Source: DATFAS01 sp035254305 (lineage in GTDB: Bacteria; Bacillota; Bacilli; Aneurinibacillales; RAOX-1). Taken from it: a DNA stretch of 28,727 nucleotides. The notes beneath the pieces are model-generated. The model worked only from the letters and a program-made list of their open reading frames with translations, made no database searches and was not told the DNA's origin. The first letter of the stretch is position 1, and each line of letters opens with the position of its first letter. This document shows, piece by piece, positions 21,996 to 28,727 of this stretch. Both the position numbers and the translations under genes were made by a program. Where the stretch lies: contig DATFAS010000053.1 in NCBI GenBank assembly GCA_035254305.1, positions 1 through 28,727 on the forward strand, given 5' to 3'.

Positions 21996-22895
21996 ATGAT
22001 TCATTTTAACGAGATATATTCAAGACTAGAGGAAAAGTTAATTGAGCTTTATGAAAATCATCGAACAAGAGCTGCTAAGATTGATTGGAGCTATCACGAG
22101 TTTATACCATGGGAGAAGGCCCGTTGTTTTAAAAAGGAGCCATGGGATGAAAGTCAAAGGACCCTACCCAATGCCATCTATACAGCCATTGAAACTGCCT
22201 TGCTTACTGAAGTCAACCTGCCGTGGTTTACCACTCATTTAAGTACCACCTTCAAAGGGGCGCTTAAGGTTCTTATAGACTTTGTTCATACATGGACAGC
22301 TGAGGAGGATCAACATTCAAGCCTGCTGGAAACTTATTTAATTGTAACAAGAAATGCTAACCCAGCTGCATTGAAAAATCTGCGTAAACAAGTTGTTGAA
22401 CAAGGATTCGACTGCGAATTTACTGAACCAACACAGGTAATGGCCTATACAGCCATTCAAGAGCTTGCTACTATGGTATATTACAATAATGTGGCAAAGG
22501 TTGCTCAGCCTTATGATCGCGACTTGTCTACCCTGCTTCGCCGTTTAGCAAAGGATGAAAGCCTTCACTACGCTTTCTATCGTGATGTAGTTAAAGCACA
22601 CCTAGAGCTTGAGCCTAACTACATTTATCCTGTAGCACATGTCCTGCTTAATTTTGGGATGCCAGGGCGATTTATGCCTGATTTCGATGAACGCATGAAG
22701 ACGATTGGTCAGCATGCCAACTATGGACCCGAGCAGTATTTCACACAGGTTGTAGATGTACTAGTCGAATTCTGGGGGATCGAGGATCTTCGCCCAACTG
22801 CTTCTGAGGCGGAGGAATCCCGTCAAAACATCCTCAAACATCATCAACGACTAAAAAGAATAGTGGAACGTAATAAAGGACGTAAACAAACTTAA
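21996..22895 (+). CDS. Acyl-ACP desaturase (soluble diiron, fatty acid desaturase type 2)
   Basis: A 299-residue soluble desaturase that would put a double bond into acyl-ACP or a similar thioester using O2 and a diiron centre. All carboxylate/His ligands are visible: Glu72 (LLTEVNLP), Glu104-x2-His107 (AEEDQH), Glu156 (AIQELAT) and Glu188-x2-His191 (KDESLH). This is the plant/actinobacterial-type family, different from the membrane-bound Des desaturase of Bacillus subtilis. The start is ATG at 21996 with GGGAGGAG about 5 nt upstream. Flanking codon use does not look foreign by eye. It is a single gene between a long leader and a perfect terminator. The electron donor is not encoded nearby. 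Confidence 0.88.
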   Translation: MIHFNEIYSRLEEKLIELYENHRTRAAKIDWSYHEFIPWEKARCFKKEPWDESQRTLPNAIYTAIETALLTEVNLPWFTTHLSTTFKGALKVLIDFVHTWTAEEDQHSSLLETYLIVTRNANPAALKNLRKQVVEQGFDCEFTEPTQVMAYTAIQELATMVYYNNVAKVAQPYDRDLSTLLRRLAKDESLHYAFYRDVVKAHLELEPNYIYPVAHVLLNFGMPGRFMPDFDERMKTIGQHANYGPEQYFTQVVDVLVEFWGIEDLRPTASEAEESRQNILKHHQRLKRIVERNKGRKQT

Positions 22896-22925
22896 ACCGG
22901 GTAATCTTTACCCGGTTTAAGTTTT
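22889..22925. terminator. Bidirectional terminator
   Basis: AACTTAAACCGGGTAA pairs perfectly with TTACCCGGTTTAAGTT (loop TCT), followed by TTGTT. The desaturase stop codon is inside the left arm. On the minus strand it ends the DUF3900-like gene. At 16 bp it is the longest perfect stem in the window. Confidence 0.9.
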
Positions 22926-22929
22926 GTTC

Positions 22930-24030
22930 TCAAAAAGGAGGTTCTTCACTAGCCGCAGCTACTTCTCGGATCATTTGGGCCCGACCGATTTTCTGAATGA
23001 CTTCCTCTAGTTGGCTAGGCCTTAACAATTCAATTGGAGATATGCCATTTTCAAATTGAAAAGACTCCCCCTCAATTAAGACAACATAGCGGTCCCCTAG
23101 TTTGGCAAGGTGAATATTCTCTCCATATTGACTGAGCAGCCCTTTCACTGCAACTCCATCTAACTTCAGTTTTAATTCTAAATCTGGTTTTTGCTCCACT
23201 AAATATTGGGTGGCATCCACGACTTGATCATGGGTCCATTTTTCATTTAATTCTCTTTCCTTCTTATGGGCCCAGATTTCGATTTCCTCAGATTCCTTTT
23301 CCCGTTCCGGAAGATTCTCCGGGTAGCTTTCTTCTAGATAATTTTGCACCATCCCTAGCATTTGATCATTCATCATCTCGGGAACAGATGGCTCATAGGT
23401 TACAAATTTGAGGAAGTCTTCGAAATACCTAGAGTGTGAGGATTGATGAATTTTCAATTCCCACTCACTAACCATTCCTTCTTCCGGCATATGTGGATAT
23501 TGAATTGACTTAATATTCTTAGCATGAATCGCCATTTCCACTTCTTGAATTAAATTTCTTTCATCCGCAATACTTGCAACCTTACTTTCAAAATCACATT
23601 TCATAATGAATAAAAAAGGTTCATCAAAATACTTAATTAACTTAGCTCTAGCAATAATCATCGCCCCTCCACGAATAGAGGTTGTCTCTACAAAACTATT
23701 CACTAATTCATAACTCTCTTTCTGAAAAGCTGAAAGATCACTTGCCTGCCGTAATCTTGCAAATAAATTATAATTCGGATTACTATCTAATCCAAAGCCT
23801 GCTTCAACAATGAATCTGCCTATTTTGGTCGGAGCATTCATCGTTTTCGGCATCACATCTACCTTGCGTTTTACCGTTCGAGAAAATTCACCATCTAAAA
23901 ACCATTTTAAATTATTTTGTTCATAACCCACTTCGTCTAAGGTTTGGTAATGTCGAAATGATTTTACTGATTCCCCAAGGGACTCACCCTTAATTACATA
24001 AAACGAAAGGTACTCAACCTTAAATTCCAT
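22930..24030 (-). CDS. DUF3900-like protein, unknown function
   Basis: A 366-residue soluble protein resembling the Bacillales DUF3900 family from memory of its blocks: LSFYVIKGE near the start, then YQTLDEVGYEQNNLKWFLDGEF, APTKIGRFIVEAGF, RGGAMIIARAKL, FDEPFLFIMKCDFE and IQYPHMPEEGM. It has no membrane segment or signal peptide. The layout (small N-terminal domain, then a block on binding and regulation-like strands) is loosely reminiscent of nucleoid-associated NdpA/YejK proteins, but I cannot confirm a link. The start is ATG at 24030 with GGGAGACAC some distance upstream, only a modest site. It is monocistronic. Confidence 0.75.
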   Translation of the reverse strand: MEFKVEYLSFYVIKGESLGESVKSFRHYQTLDEVGYEQNNLKWFLDGEFSRTVKRKVDVMPKTMNAPTKIGRFIVEAGFGLDSNPNYNLFARLRQASDLSAFQKESYELVNSFVETTSIRGGAMIIARAKLIKYFDEPFLFIMKCDFESKVASIADERNLIQEVEMAIHAKNIKSIQYPHMPEEGMVSEWELKIHQSSHSRYFEDFLKFVTYEPSVPEMMNDQMLGMVQNYLEESYPENLPEREKESEEIEIWAHKKERELNEKWTHDQVVDATQYLVEQKPDLELKLKLDGVAVKGLLSQYGENIHLAKLGDRYVVLIEGESFQFENGISPIELLRPSQLEEVIQKIGRAQMIREVAAASEEPPF

Positions 24031-24194
24031 TCTTATTGTGTCTCCCTTACAAAATACAATCTGTCTTAATTATATCAGGTTTATTTCTACAAATTACGCA
24101 TGCAAAATTTTTTCGATTTTGTATTTATTTGTCATATTATTGGTCTTTGTCGATATAGATTATAGTATTGAAAGGATGAAGGAGGTAATAGCAT

Positions 24195-24377
24195 ATGGAG
24201 CAATTTATGAAGGAAATTCATACGATTTCAAATCGAAGAATGCTCGAACAACTCAAAAGTAATATTAAAGATCAGGTAACCGACAATACTCTACGCTGGG
24301 ACGAACGAATGGTTTTATATAAAAAGGTTCAATTAATTAATCAATGGATCTTAGAATTAGGAATCGAATCCCATTAA
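24195..24377 (+). CDS. Small hypothetical protein (60 residues)
   Basis: A short, probably all-helical protein with no Cys, rich in Lys, Gln, Asn and Glu. I do not recognise a family. Evidence that it is real: AAGGAGG about 8 nt before the ATG, and a perfect terminator 6 nt after the stop. It faces the zinc-ribbon gene. Confidence 0.65.
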   Translation: MEQFMKEIHTISNRRMLEQLKSNIKDQVTDNTLRWDERMVLYKKVQLINQWILELGIESH

Positions 24378-24383
24378 ATAAAT

Positions 24384-24412
24384 GAGGAGGTTCTCAGACC
24401 TCCTCTTTAGGA
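24384..24412. terminator. Terminator between the two small genes
   Basis: GAGGAGGT pairs perfectly with ACCTCCTC (loop TCTCAG), followed by TTTAG. On the minus strand the tail is CATTTATTTAA. It serves the 60-residue gene and probably also the facing zinc-ribbon gene. Confidence 0.75.
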
Positions 24413-24631
24413 ATAAAAAATATCATTTAAGCATTCTAATTCGCCATTTTCATCTAACTCATAAAAAGATATATGCTCTGCATTTAATTTCATTTCAATA
24501 AAGCAATCCGAGCAGTAAAAATATTTCGGCGCAACCTGCCCTACATTAATCCGACCACAATTCGGGCAGCGTACAATCCGTTCTCCTTCAACACACTTTT
24601 CCATATATTGTTCAGCAGGTAAGCTGTTCAT
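24407..24631 (-). CDS. Small zinc-ribbon protein, unknown
   Basis: The 74-residue protein has CPNCG at about 22-26 and CSDC at about 40-43, a typical treble-clef or zinc-ribbon arrangement, and an acidic C-terminus (YELDENGELECLNDIF). Such proteins often bind nucleic acid or partner proteins, but nothing specific can be said. ATG at 24631 has AAGGGAG at spacing 8-9. Confidence 0.7.
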   Translation of the reverse strand: MNSLPAEQYMEKCVEGERIVRCPNCGRINVGQVAPKYFYCSDCFIEMKLNAEHISFYELDENGELECLNDIFYS

Positions 24632-24789
24632 ATTTCATACTCCCTTCTGTCACCACTTAATATTTAGTATGGTCAGGCTATCAGCAGTCTAATCAATAAT
24701 TCCTATGTAAAGGAAAATTTATCTTTTTTTGTATAAGTGGGGAAATATAGTAGAAAATATACTTATCACAAAAGGGGAGGTTTAAGCCA

Positions 24790-25008
24790 TTGGATGAAAA
24801 ACAAACGAAAAAAACAGTAGCAAGTGTTGCCAAAACCATCAAGGATGGAGCAGATACTGCCTTTGATACAACACAGAATGCAGTAAAAACTGCGGCAGAG
24901 GCCACCCAAGAAGCATTAGAGGCAGTAGAAAGCACTGCCATGAATGCCGTGGATGGCATGGCTGATGCAACAAAGAACATGATCAATAGAATGGACAATG
25001 AAGAATAG
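24790..25008 (+). CDS. Small amphipathic Ala-rich helical protein
   Basis: A 72-residue protein made almost entirely of an Ala/Thr/Glu/Asp-rich amphipathic helix with an 11-residue-like periodicity (AVKTAAEATQEA, AVESTAMNAVDG). This resembles LEA-like, YtxH-like or CsbD-like stress proteins; no family is certain. It starts at TTG (24790), 9 nt after GGGGAGG; no ATG in frame is suitable. A good terminator contains its stop codon. A membrane-surface or stress role is inference. Confidence 0.7.
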   Translation: MDEKQTKKTVASVAKTIKDGADTAFDTTQNAVKTAAEATQEALEAVESTAMNAVDGMADATKNMINRMDNEE

Positions 25009-25033
25009 CCTGGGTATCCGGGCTATTTTTTAT
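25004..25033 (+). terminator. Terminator of the Ala-rich protein gene
   Basis: AATAGCCTGG pairs with CCGGGCTATT (one T-G wobble, loop GTAT), followed by TTTTTATT. The TAG stop codon is inside the left arm. Confidence 0.88.
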
Positions 25034-25128
25034 TGTGTGATTTTTGTCATAGAGTTGTAAACCAATCCATGTTAACATCATCAGTATCGTAATAACATTC
25101 GGGACTGAAAAAGAAGGGATGAATTTTT

Positions 25129-25437
25129 ATGAACCTGGAATTATTATTACCAATCTTTCGATCCTTACAAGATGAAACAAGAATCCGTGTCTATTACTAT
25201 TTAGTAGAAAATCAAGAATCCTTCAATTGTCAAGAACTAGCTGCTACTTTCTCTATCCATCAGAACGTGATGAGAGATCATTTGAAAACTTTAGAGCAGG
25301 CAAATCTTGTCTTTGAAGAAAGACTTTCTTATAAAACAACGAAGACTGGGCGTAAGCCAATGGTTTATCGTGCCAATACGAATGTTTATGAAGCTCTTCA
25401 CAAGTGGAACCAAGAAATTCGCGCTTTAGTCGTTTAA
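25129..25437 (+). CDS. ArsR-like winged helix-turn-helix regulator
   Basis: A 102-residue DNA-binding protein. The first helix LPIFRSLQDETRIRVYYYLVE is the typical ArsR/HTH_20 opening. CQELAATFSIHQNVMRDHLKTLEQANLV is the helix-turn-helix with recognition helix, and RLSYKTTKTGRKPMVYRA is the beta-wing. It has a single Cys, so a metal-thiolate sensor of ArsR type is unlikely, and the signal is unknown. The start is ATG at 25129 after GAAGGGA. A near-match to the FNR box lies about 85 nt upstream. It is followed by a terminator, so its target is probably elsewhere or its own promoter. Confidence 0.8.
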   Translation: MNLELLLPIFRSLQDETRIRVYYYLVENQESFNCQELAATFSIHQNVMRDHLKTLEQANLVFEERLSYKTTKTGRKPMVYRANTNVYEALHKWNQEIRALVV

Positions 25438-25450
25438 AATATAATGGATG

Positions 25451-25477
25451 ACCTGTGTTTAAGTGCACAGGTTTTTT
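25451..25477 (+). terminator. Terminator of the ArsR-like gene
   Basis: ACCTGTG pairs with CACAGGT around an eight-base loop, followed by six T. The stop codon of the convergent peptidase gene (25459-25461) lies in the loop, so the two transcripts overlap here. Confidence 0.85.
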
Positions 25478-26568
25478 AATACCTTTGGATAAGTCGTTAG
25501 AACCTCTACGGTTCCATCTTCTCTAATATAAATATCATCCTCAATTCGCACTCCACCAATACCTGGAATATAGATCCCTGGTTCAACCGTAAATAATAGA
25601 CCTGGTTCTACTTTATCTTGGTTTTGCGAATGAATAGAAGGAGGTTCATGGATCTCTAATCCCAAACCATGTCCCACTCGGTGAACAAAATACTTTCCAT
25701 ATCCTTTTGCCTCAATCCAGTTACGTGCCTCAAGATCAATCTTGCCTAGTTCTTCTCCTACCTTCACCGCTGCAATCGCTTGAAGATTCGCTTCTAATAC
25801 AGTTTGATAGATGGTTGATTGTTCCTTCGAGGCTTCTCCAAGAATGAATGTTCGAGTAATATCAGAACAATATCCATGGATAAACACTCCCAAATCCAGA
25901 AGAAGGAAATCACCCTGATGAATCCTATTCATCCCTGGTTTCCCGTGAGGTAATGCCGTTCGTACACCCGTTAACACCGTTGTATCAAAAGCCGGACGTT
26001 CCGCCCCTAGAATCTTCATCTGATATTCCAATTCTGCTGTAAGCTCAAGCTCTGTCATTCCAACCTTAACCTGCTTTACGCCATATGAAATGACTTGCTC
26101 AGCGATTTCTACAGCTTCTCTCACGAATGCAATATCCTTTTCTGTTTTCCTTGAACGAAGGTTCTCGAGATAATTTTCCATATTAGAAAGCTGCACGCTC
26201 GGAAAAATTGCCCTGATATGATCAAATTGTAATAGATTTATTTGGCGTTTTTCAACTGCTAAATTATTTAATTCAGCCCCAGCAAGCTTGGCTAATTGCT
26301 CATATGGATTCTGTATATCTGATATCGGTACAACATCTTTCACATAAGAAGTCTCCAAGGCTGCTTCCAAATCTAGAGAGGGAACGATAAGCTTGTCCCT
26401 ATCATTTCTGCTATCCATAAATAATGCTAAGAACCGTTCATGGGGATCTGAGAAGAACCCCGTTAAGTAATAAATACTTGTGGGGGAAGTAATCAACGCT
26501 GCTTCTATTTTGTGTTCTCTTAGATAATTCTTTACCTGATTAAGCCTTTGCTTATAAACATTAGACAC
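25459..26568 (-). CDS. Xaa-Pro peptidase, M24 family (YkvY/PepQ-like)
   Basis: A cytosolic metallopeptidase removing N-terminal residues next to proline. It has an N-terminal creatinase-like domain (about 1-130) and a C-terminal pita-bread domain with both metal ions' ligands: Asp in LLLDLGVF, Asp in YCSDITRTF, His in GHGLGLEIHE, Glu in TVEPGIY and Glu in VRIEDDIY. Length (about 369) is typical. The frame extends to GTG at 26595, but AAGGAGG lies inside that extension. GTG at 26568 (MSNVYKQR) is about 11 nt after it and is preferred. The gene lies just downstream of the oligopeptide ABC ATPases on the same strand, fitting a peptide-use theme, though about 100 nt separate them. Confidence 0.9.
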   Translation of the reverse strand: MSNVYKQRLNQVKNYLREHKIEAALITSPTSIYYLTGFFSDPHERFLALFMDSRNDRDKLIVPSLDLEAALETSYVKDVVPISDIQNPYEQLAKLAGAELNNLAVEKRQINLLQFDHIRAIFPSVQLSNMENYLENLRSRKTEKDIAFVREAVEIAEQVISYGVKQVKVGMTELELTAELEYQMKILGAERPAFDTTVLTGVRTALPHGKPGMNRIHQGDFLLLDLGVFIHGYCSDITRTFILGEASKEQSTIYQTVLEANLQAIAAVKVGEELGKIDLEARNWIEAKGYGKYFVHRVGHGLGLEIHEPPSIHSQNQDKVEPGLLFTVEPGIYIPGIGGVRIEDDIYIREDGTVEVLTTYPKVLKNLCT

Positions 26569-26665
26569 GACTACTCTTCCCTCCTTATTTTCCACACTTT
26601 ACTCTATTCATGCATTTTACCCTATTCGTTCCTGATAAAAAAGCAAAGGTTCCCCCCGATAGAAA

Positions 26666-27634
26666 CTAAAAATAAAGATGACAGGCTACCATATGTCCAC
26701 CCAACACATCTTGCAAGGCAGGGCGTTCACTTCTACATTGCTCCATAGCAACCCAGCAACGAGTATGAAATGCACAGCCTTCAGGAACATGGGAGGGACT
26801 AGGTACATCTCCTTGCAAGATAATCCGTTCTTTTTTAATCTCAGGATCTGCTATGGGAACCGCTGACAGCAAAGCCTGTGTATACGGATGCTTTGGGCGT
26901 TCATATAAATCATCCTTACTCGCAAGCTCAACCATTCGGCCCAAATACATCACTCCGACCCGATCACTAATATGCCTAACCACACTAAGATCATGGGCAA
27001 TAAAGAGATACGTAAGATGAAGCTCGTGCTGCAAATCTTGAAACAAATTAAGCACCTGAGATTGAATGGATACATCAAGTGCAGATACTGGCTCATCGGC
27101 TATTATCAACTTTGGATTTACAGCGAGTGCCCGAGCAATCCCTATACGCTGTCGCTGTCCCCCTGAGAATTGATGGGGATAACGTCTTGCATGGTATGAG
27201 TTCAAACCCACGATTTGCAAGAGGTGCTGGACTCGATCTCTTCTTTGCTTTGCATTTCCCATTCCATGAACGATTAACGGTTCTTCTAAGATCCTCTGTA
27301 TAGTATGACGTGGATTTAAGGACGCATAAGGATCTTGAAAAACGATCTGCATATCTCTACGTATTCCACGCATTTCGGCTGTAGACAGAGTAGTAATCTC
27401 CCTACCCTGAAAGAAAATTTGCCCTGCCGTTGGTTCAATGAGCCGGAGAATGGATCTTCCTGTAGTGGATTTTCCACAACCACTCTCACCAACAAGACCT
27501 AAAGTCTCTCCACTCCTTACTGTAAAGGACACATCATCGACAGCCTTTACCTGTCCAACCTCCCGTGACAATAAGCCACGTCTTATCGGAAAATATTTTT
27601 TTAAATTCCTGACTTCAAGCAAGTTTTTTTCCAT
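26666..27634 (-). CDS. Oligopeptide/dipeptide ABC transporter ATP-binding protein, OppF type
   Basis: One of two ATPases that power peptide (or nickel/other oligo-solute) import through a membrane permease pair. Walker A is GESGCGKST (49-57), signature FSGGQRQR (156-163), Walker B LIIADEP (176-182), and the switch histidine lies in FIAHDLSV. The C-terminal oligopeptide-type domain has the CAFHTRC...C...C cysteine set, which in several relatives binds an iron-sulfur cluster. The opening FPIRRG marks the OppF/DppF subtype. ATG at 27634 follows GGGGAGG by about 9 nt. It is cotranscribed with the OppD-type gene 18 nt upstream. The substrate is unknown. Confidence 0.93.
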   Translation of the reverse strand: MEKNLLEVRNLKKYFPIRRGLLSREVGQVKAVDDVSFTVRSGETLGLVGESGCGKSTTGRSILRLIEPTAGQIFFQGREITTLSTAEMRGIRRDMQIVFQDPYASLNPRHTIQRILEEPLIVHGMGNAKQRRDRVQHLLQIVGLNSYHARRYPHQFSGGQRQRIGIARALAVNPKLIIADEPVSALDVSIQSQVLNLFQDLQHELHLTYLFIAHDLSVVRHISDRVGVMYLGRMVELASKDDLYERPKHPYTQALLSAVPIADPEIKKERIILQGDVPSPSHVPEGCAFHTRCWVAMEQCRSERPALQDVLGGHMVACHLYF

Positions 27635-27652
27635 TTAAGAAACCTCCCCTGC

Positions 27653-28627
27653 TCAAATCTTATTTAACCAACACCTGCTGCGATGACCGTTTGCTACTTC
27701 TACCAATTCCGGCATCTCCTCTAAACATGGACCCATAACATATTCACACCTTGGAGCAAAGCTACACCCTATAGGTAAATTCACTGGATTTGGAACACTT
27801 CCTGGAATCGAATAAAGACGATTTCGTTTCTCCTTCAGATGTGGAACGGATTGAATCAAACCCATCGTATAAGGATGCTGTGGATTCTTAAATATACGTT
27901 GGACCTCTCCCTCTTCCACTACTCGACCGGCGTACATCACAACTACCCGATCGCACATTTCTGCCACCACTCCTAAATCATGAGTAATCATTAGAATCGT
28001 TGTACCTGAGTCTTTATTTAGCTTTCTCATCAAATCCAGTATTTGAGCCTGAATGGTCACATCTAATGCTGTCGTGGGTTCATCCGCAATAAGTAACTCT
28101 GGTTCACAAGATATAGCCATTGCAATCATGACCCGCTGTCGCATTCCACCTGACAAGTGATGGGGGTATTCCCTAACGATTTGTTCTGGTCTAGGAATGC
28201 CTACCTTCTTTAGCATTTCAATAGAATGATTCAAAGCATCCTTTTTACTTAATTTGCGGTGTAATCTTACCGTTTCACCCATTTGATTTCCAATCGTATA
28301 AACAGGATTAAGAGAGGTCATGGGTTCTTGAAAGATCATAGCCATCTCGTTTCCTCTCATTCTTCTTAATCTTTTTTCAGAAACACCTACAAGGTCCTCC
28401 CCTTTAAATAGAATCGATCCTTCCTCTATTCTTCCTTGTGGGCTTGCGATCAACCTCATAATCGATAAAGAGGTTACACTTTTCCCACACCCCGATTCAC
28501 CTACAATCCCTAGAACTTCACCTTTCTTCATATAGAGATCCACCCTGTTAACGGCAGGAACCTCTCCATGATCAGTCATAAAGTGGACTTTCAGATTTTT
28601 GATTTCAAGGATATGATTTTGTTCCAA
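27653..28627 (-). CDS. Oligopeptide/dipeptide ABC transporter ATP-binding protein, OppD type
   Basis: The partner ATPase of the OppF-type protein. Walker A GESGCGKS (43-50), Q-loop MIFQEPMTSLNP, signature LSGGMRQR (158-165), Walker B LLIADEP (178-184), and MITHDLGVVAEMCDRV are present. The C-terminal cysteine set is GCSFAPRCEYVMGPC...C. The opening LKVHFMTDHGEVPAVN marks the OppD/DppD subtype. The start is TTG at 28627 with AGAGGGG 8 nt upstream. The binding protein and permease genes are not in the window. They may lie beyond the edge on the same strand, or the ATPases may be shared by other loci. Confidence 0.93.
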   Translation of the reverse strand: MEQNHILEIKNLKVHFMTDHGEVPAVNRVDLYMKKGEVLGIVGESGCGKSVTSLSIMRLIASPQGRIEEGSILFKGEDLVGVSEKRLRRMRGNEMAMIFQEPMTSLNPVYTIGNQMGETVRLHRKLSKKDALNHSIEMLKKVGIPRPEQIVREYPHHLSGGMRQRVMIAMAISCEPELLIADEPTTALDVTIQAQILDLMRKLNKDSGTTILMITHDLGVVAEMCDRVVVMYAGRVVEEGEVQRIFKNPQHPYTMGLIQSVPHLKEKRNRLYSIPGSVPNPVNLPIGCSFAPRCEYVMGPCLEEMPELVEVANGHRSRCWLNKI

Positions 28628-28727
28628 AGGTCTAGCCCCTCTCTAAGATGGTAGGGAAGGAAAAACAAATGTATTTACTATTTATATAACGATTAGAAAG
28701 AAGATATCCTTCTATTTTATAGGGGAC

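Noticed and set aside
24038..24262. 74-codon + frame overlapping the 60-residue gene
   Set aside because: It has no ribosome binding site. The frame at 24195 has a strong site, a sensible start and a terminator directly after it.
1..28727. CRISPR array, tRNA, rRNA, prophage or complete insertion sequence
   Set aside because: Reading both strands showed no regularly spaced short repeats, tRNA-like cloverleaf, rRNA core sequence, phage genes or intact transposase.

Overview
The window reads as ordinary chromosome from a low-GC, Gram-positive, endospore-former-type member of the Bacillales (Bacillota). The clues are strong AGGAGG-type ribosome binding sites with frequent TTG/GTG starts, a Bacillus-type Fnr with a C-terminal cysteine cluster, DUF1128, DUF3900-like and PCYCGC proteins, a LytR-CpsA-Psr wall enzyme, and dense rho-independent terminators. 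No rRNA, tRNA, CRISPR array, complete insertion sequence or prophage was seen. The species cannot be fixed from this sequence alone.

Layout. 1-701: a hairpin-rich edge and a low-specificity threonine aldolase gene destroyed by an internal deletion, with a four-helix membrane protein gene just upstream of it. 1634-6320: an rRNA cytosine methyltransferase (+), then a convergent DEAD-box helicase and (R)-citramalate synthase (both -). 6502-8994: an MgtC-family membrane protein and a cysteine-rich protein (+), facing a very acidic three-repeat protein (-). 9113-12984 is a redox block. tatC, mobB, moaE and moaD (-) run divergently from fnr (+). A hemerythrin-like gene (-) and a small unknown gene (+) then share a perfect FNR-type palindrome. 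13097-16859: a JAMM metalloprotease, a PCYCGC lipoprotein, a YtqA-type radical SAM enzyme, a DUF1128 protein and a YtfP/HI0933-type flavoprotein. 17001-20822: a small membrane protein, the translational GTPase TypA and an LCP ligase. 20906-25437: an alpha/beta hydrolase, an acyl-ACP desaturase with a long structured leader, a DUF3900-like protein and four small proteins. 25459-28627: an Xaa-Pro peptidase and two oligopeptide ABC ATPases.

How it fits together. The redox block suggests a facultative anaerobe that exports molybdenum enzymes through Tat. An FNR-type box sits at the textbook activating distance (-41.5) from a good -10 element for the hemerythrin gene, next to a regulator that keeps the full cysteine set of Bacillus Fnr. 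This is an internally consistent oxygen-response module.

The most unusual signal is a family of about 100-bp interspersed repeats with three copies (3013-3076, 16862-16949, 19325-19424). All three lie in convergent intergenic regions, and each starts 2-9 nt after the stop codon of a gene on the same strand. Each copy can fold into small hairpins, and two stems differ between copies by compensating substitutions. This points to a structured RNA or DNA element attached to 3' ends rather than random sequence.
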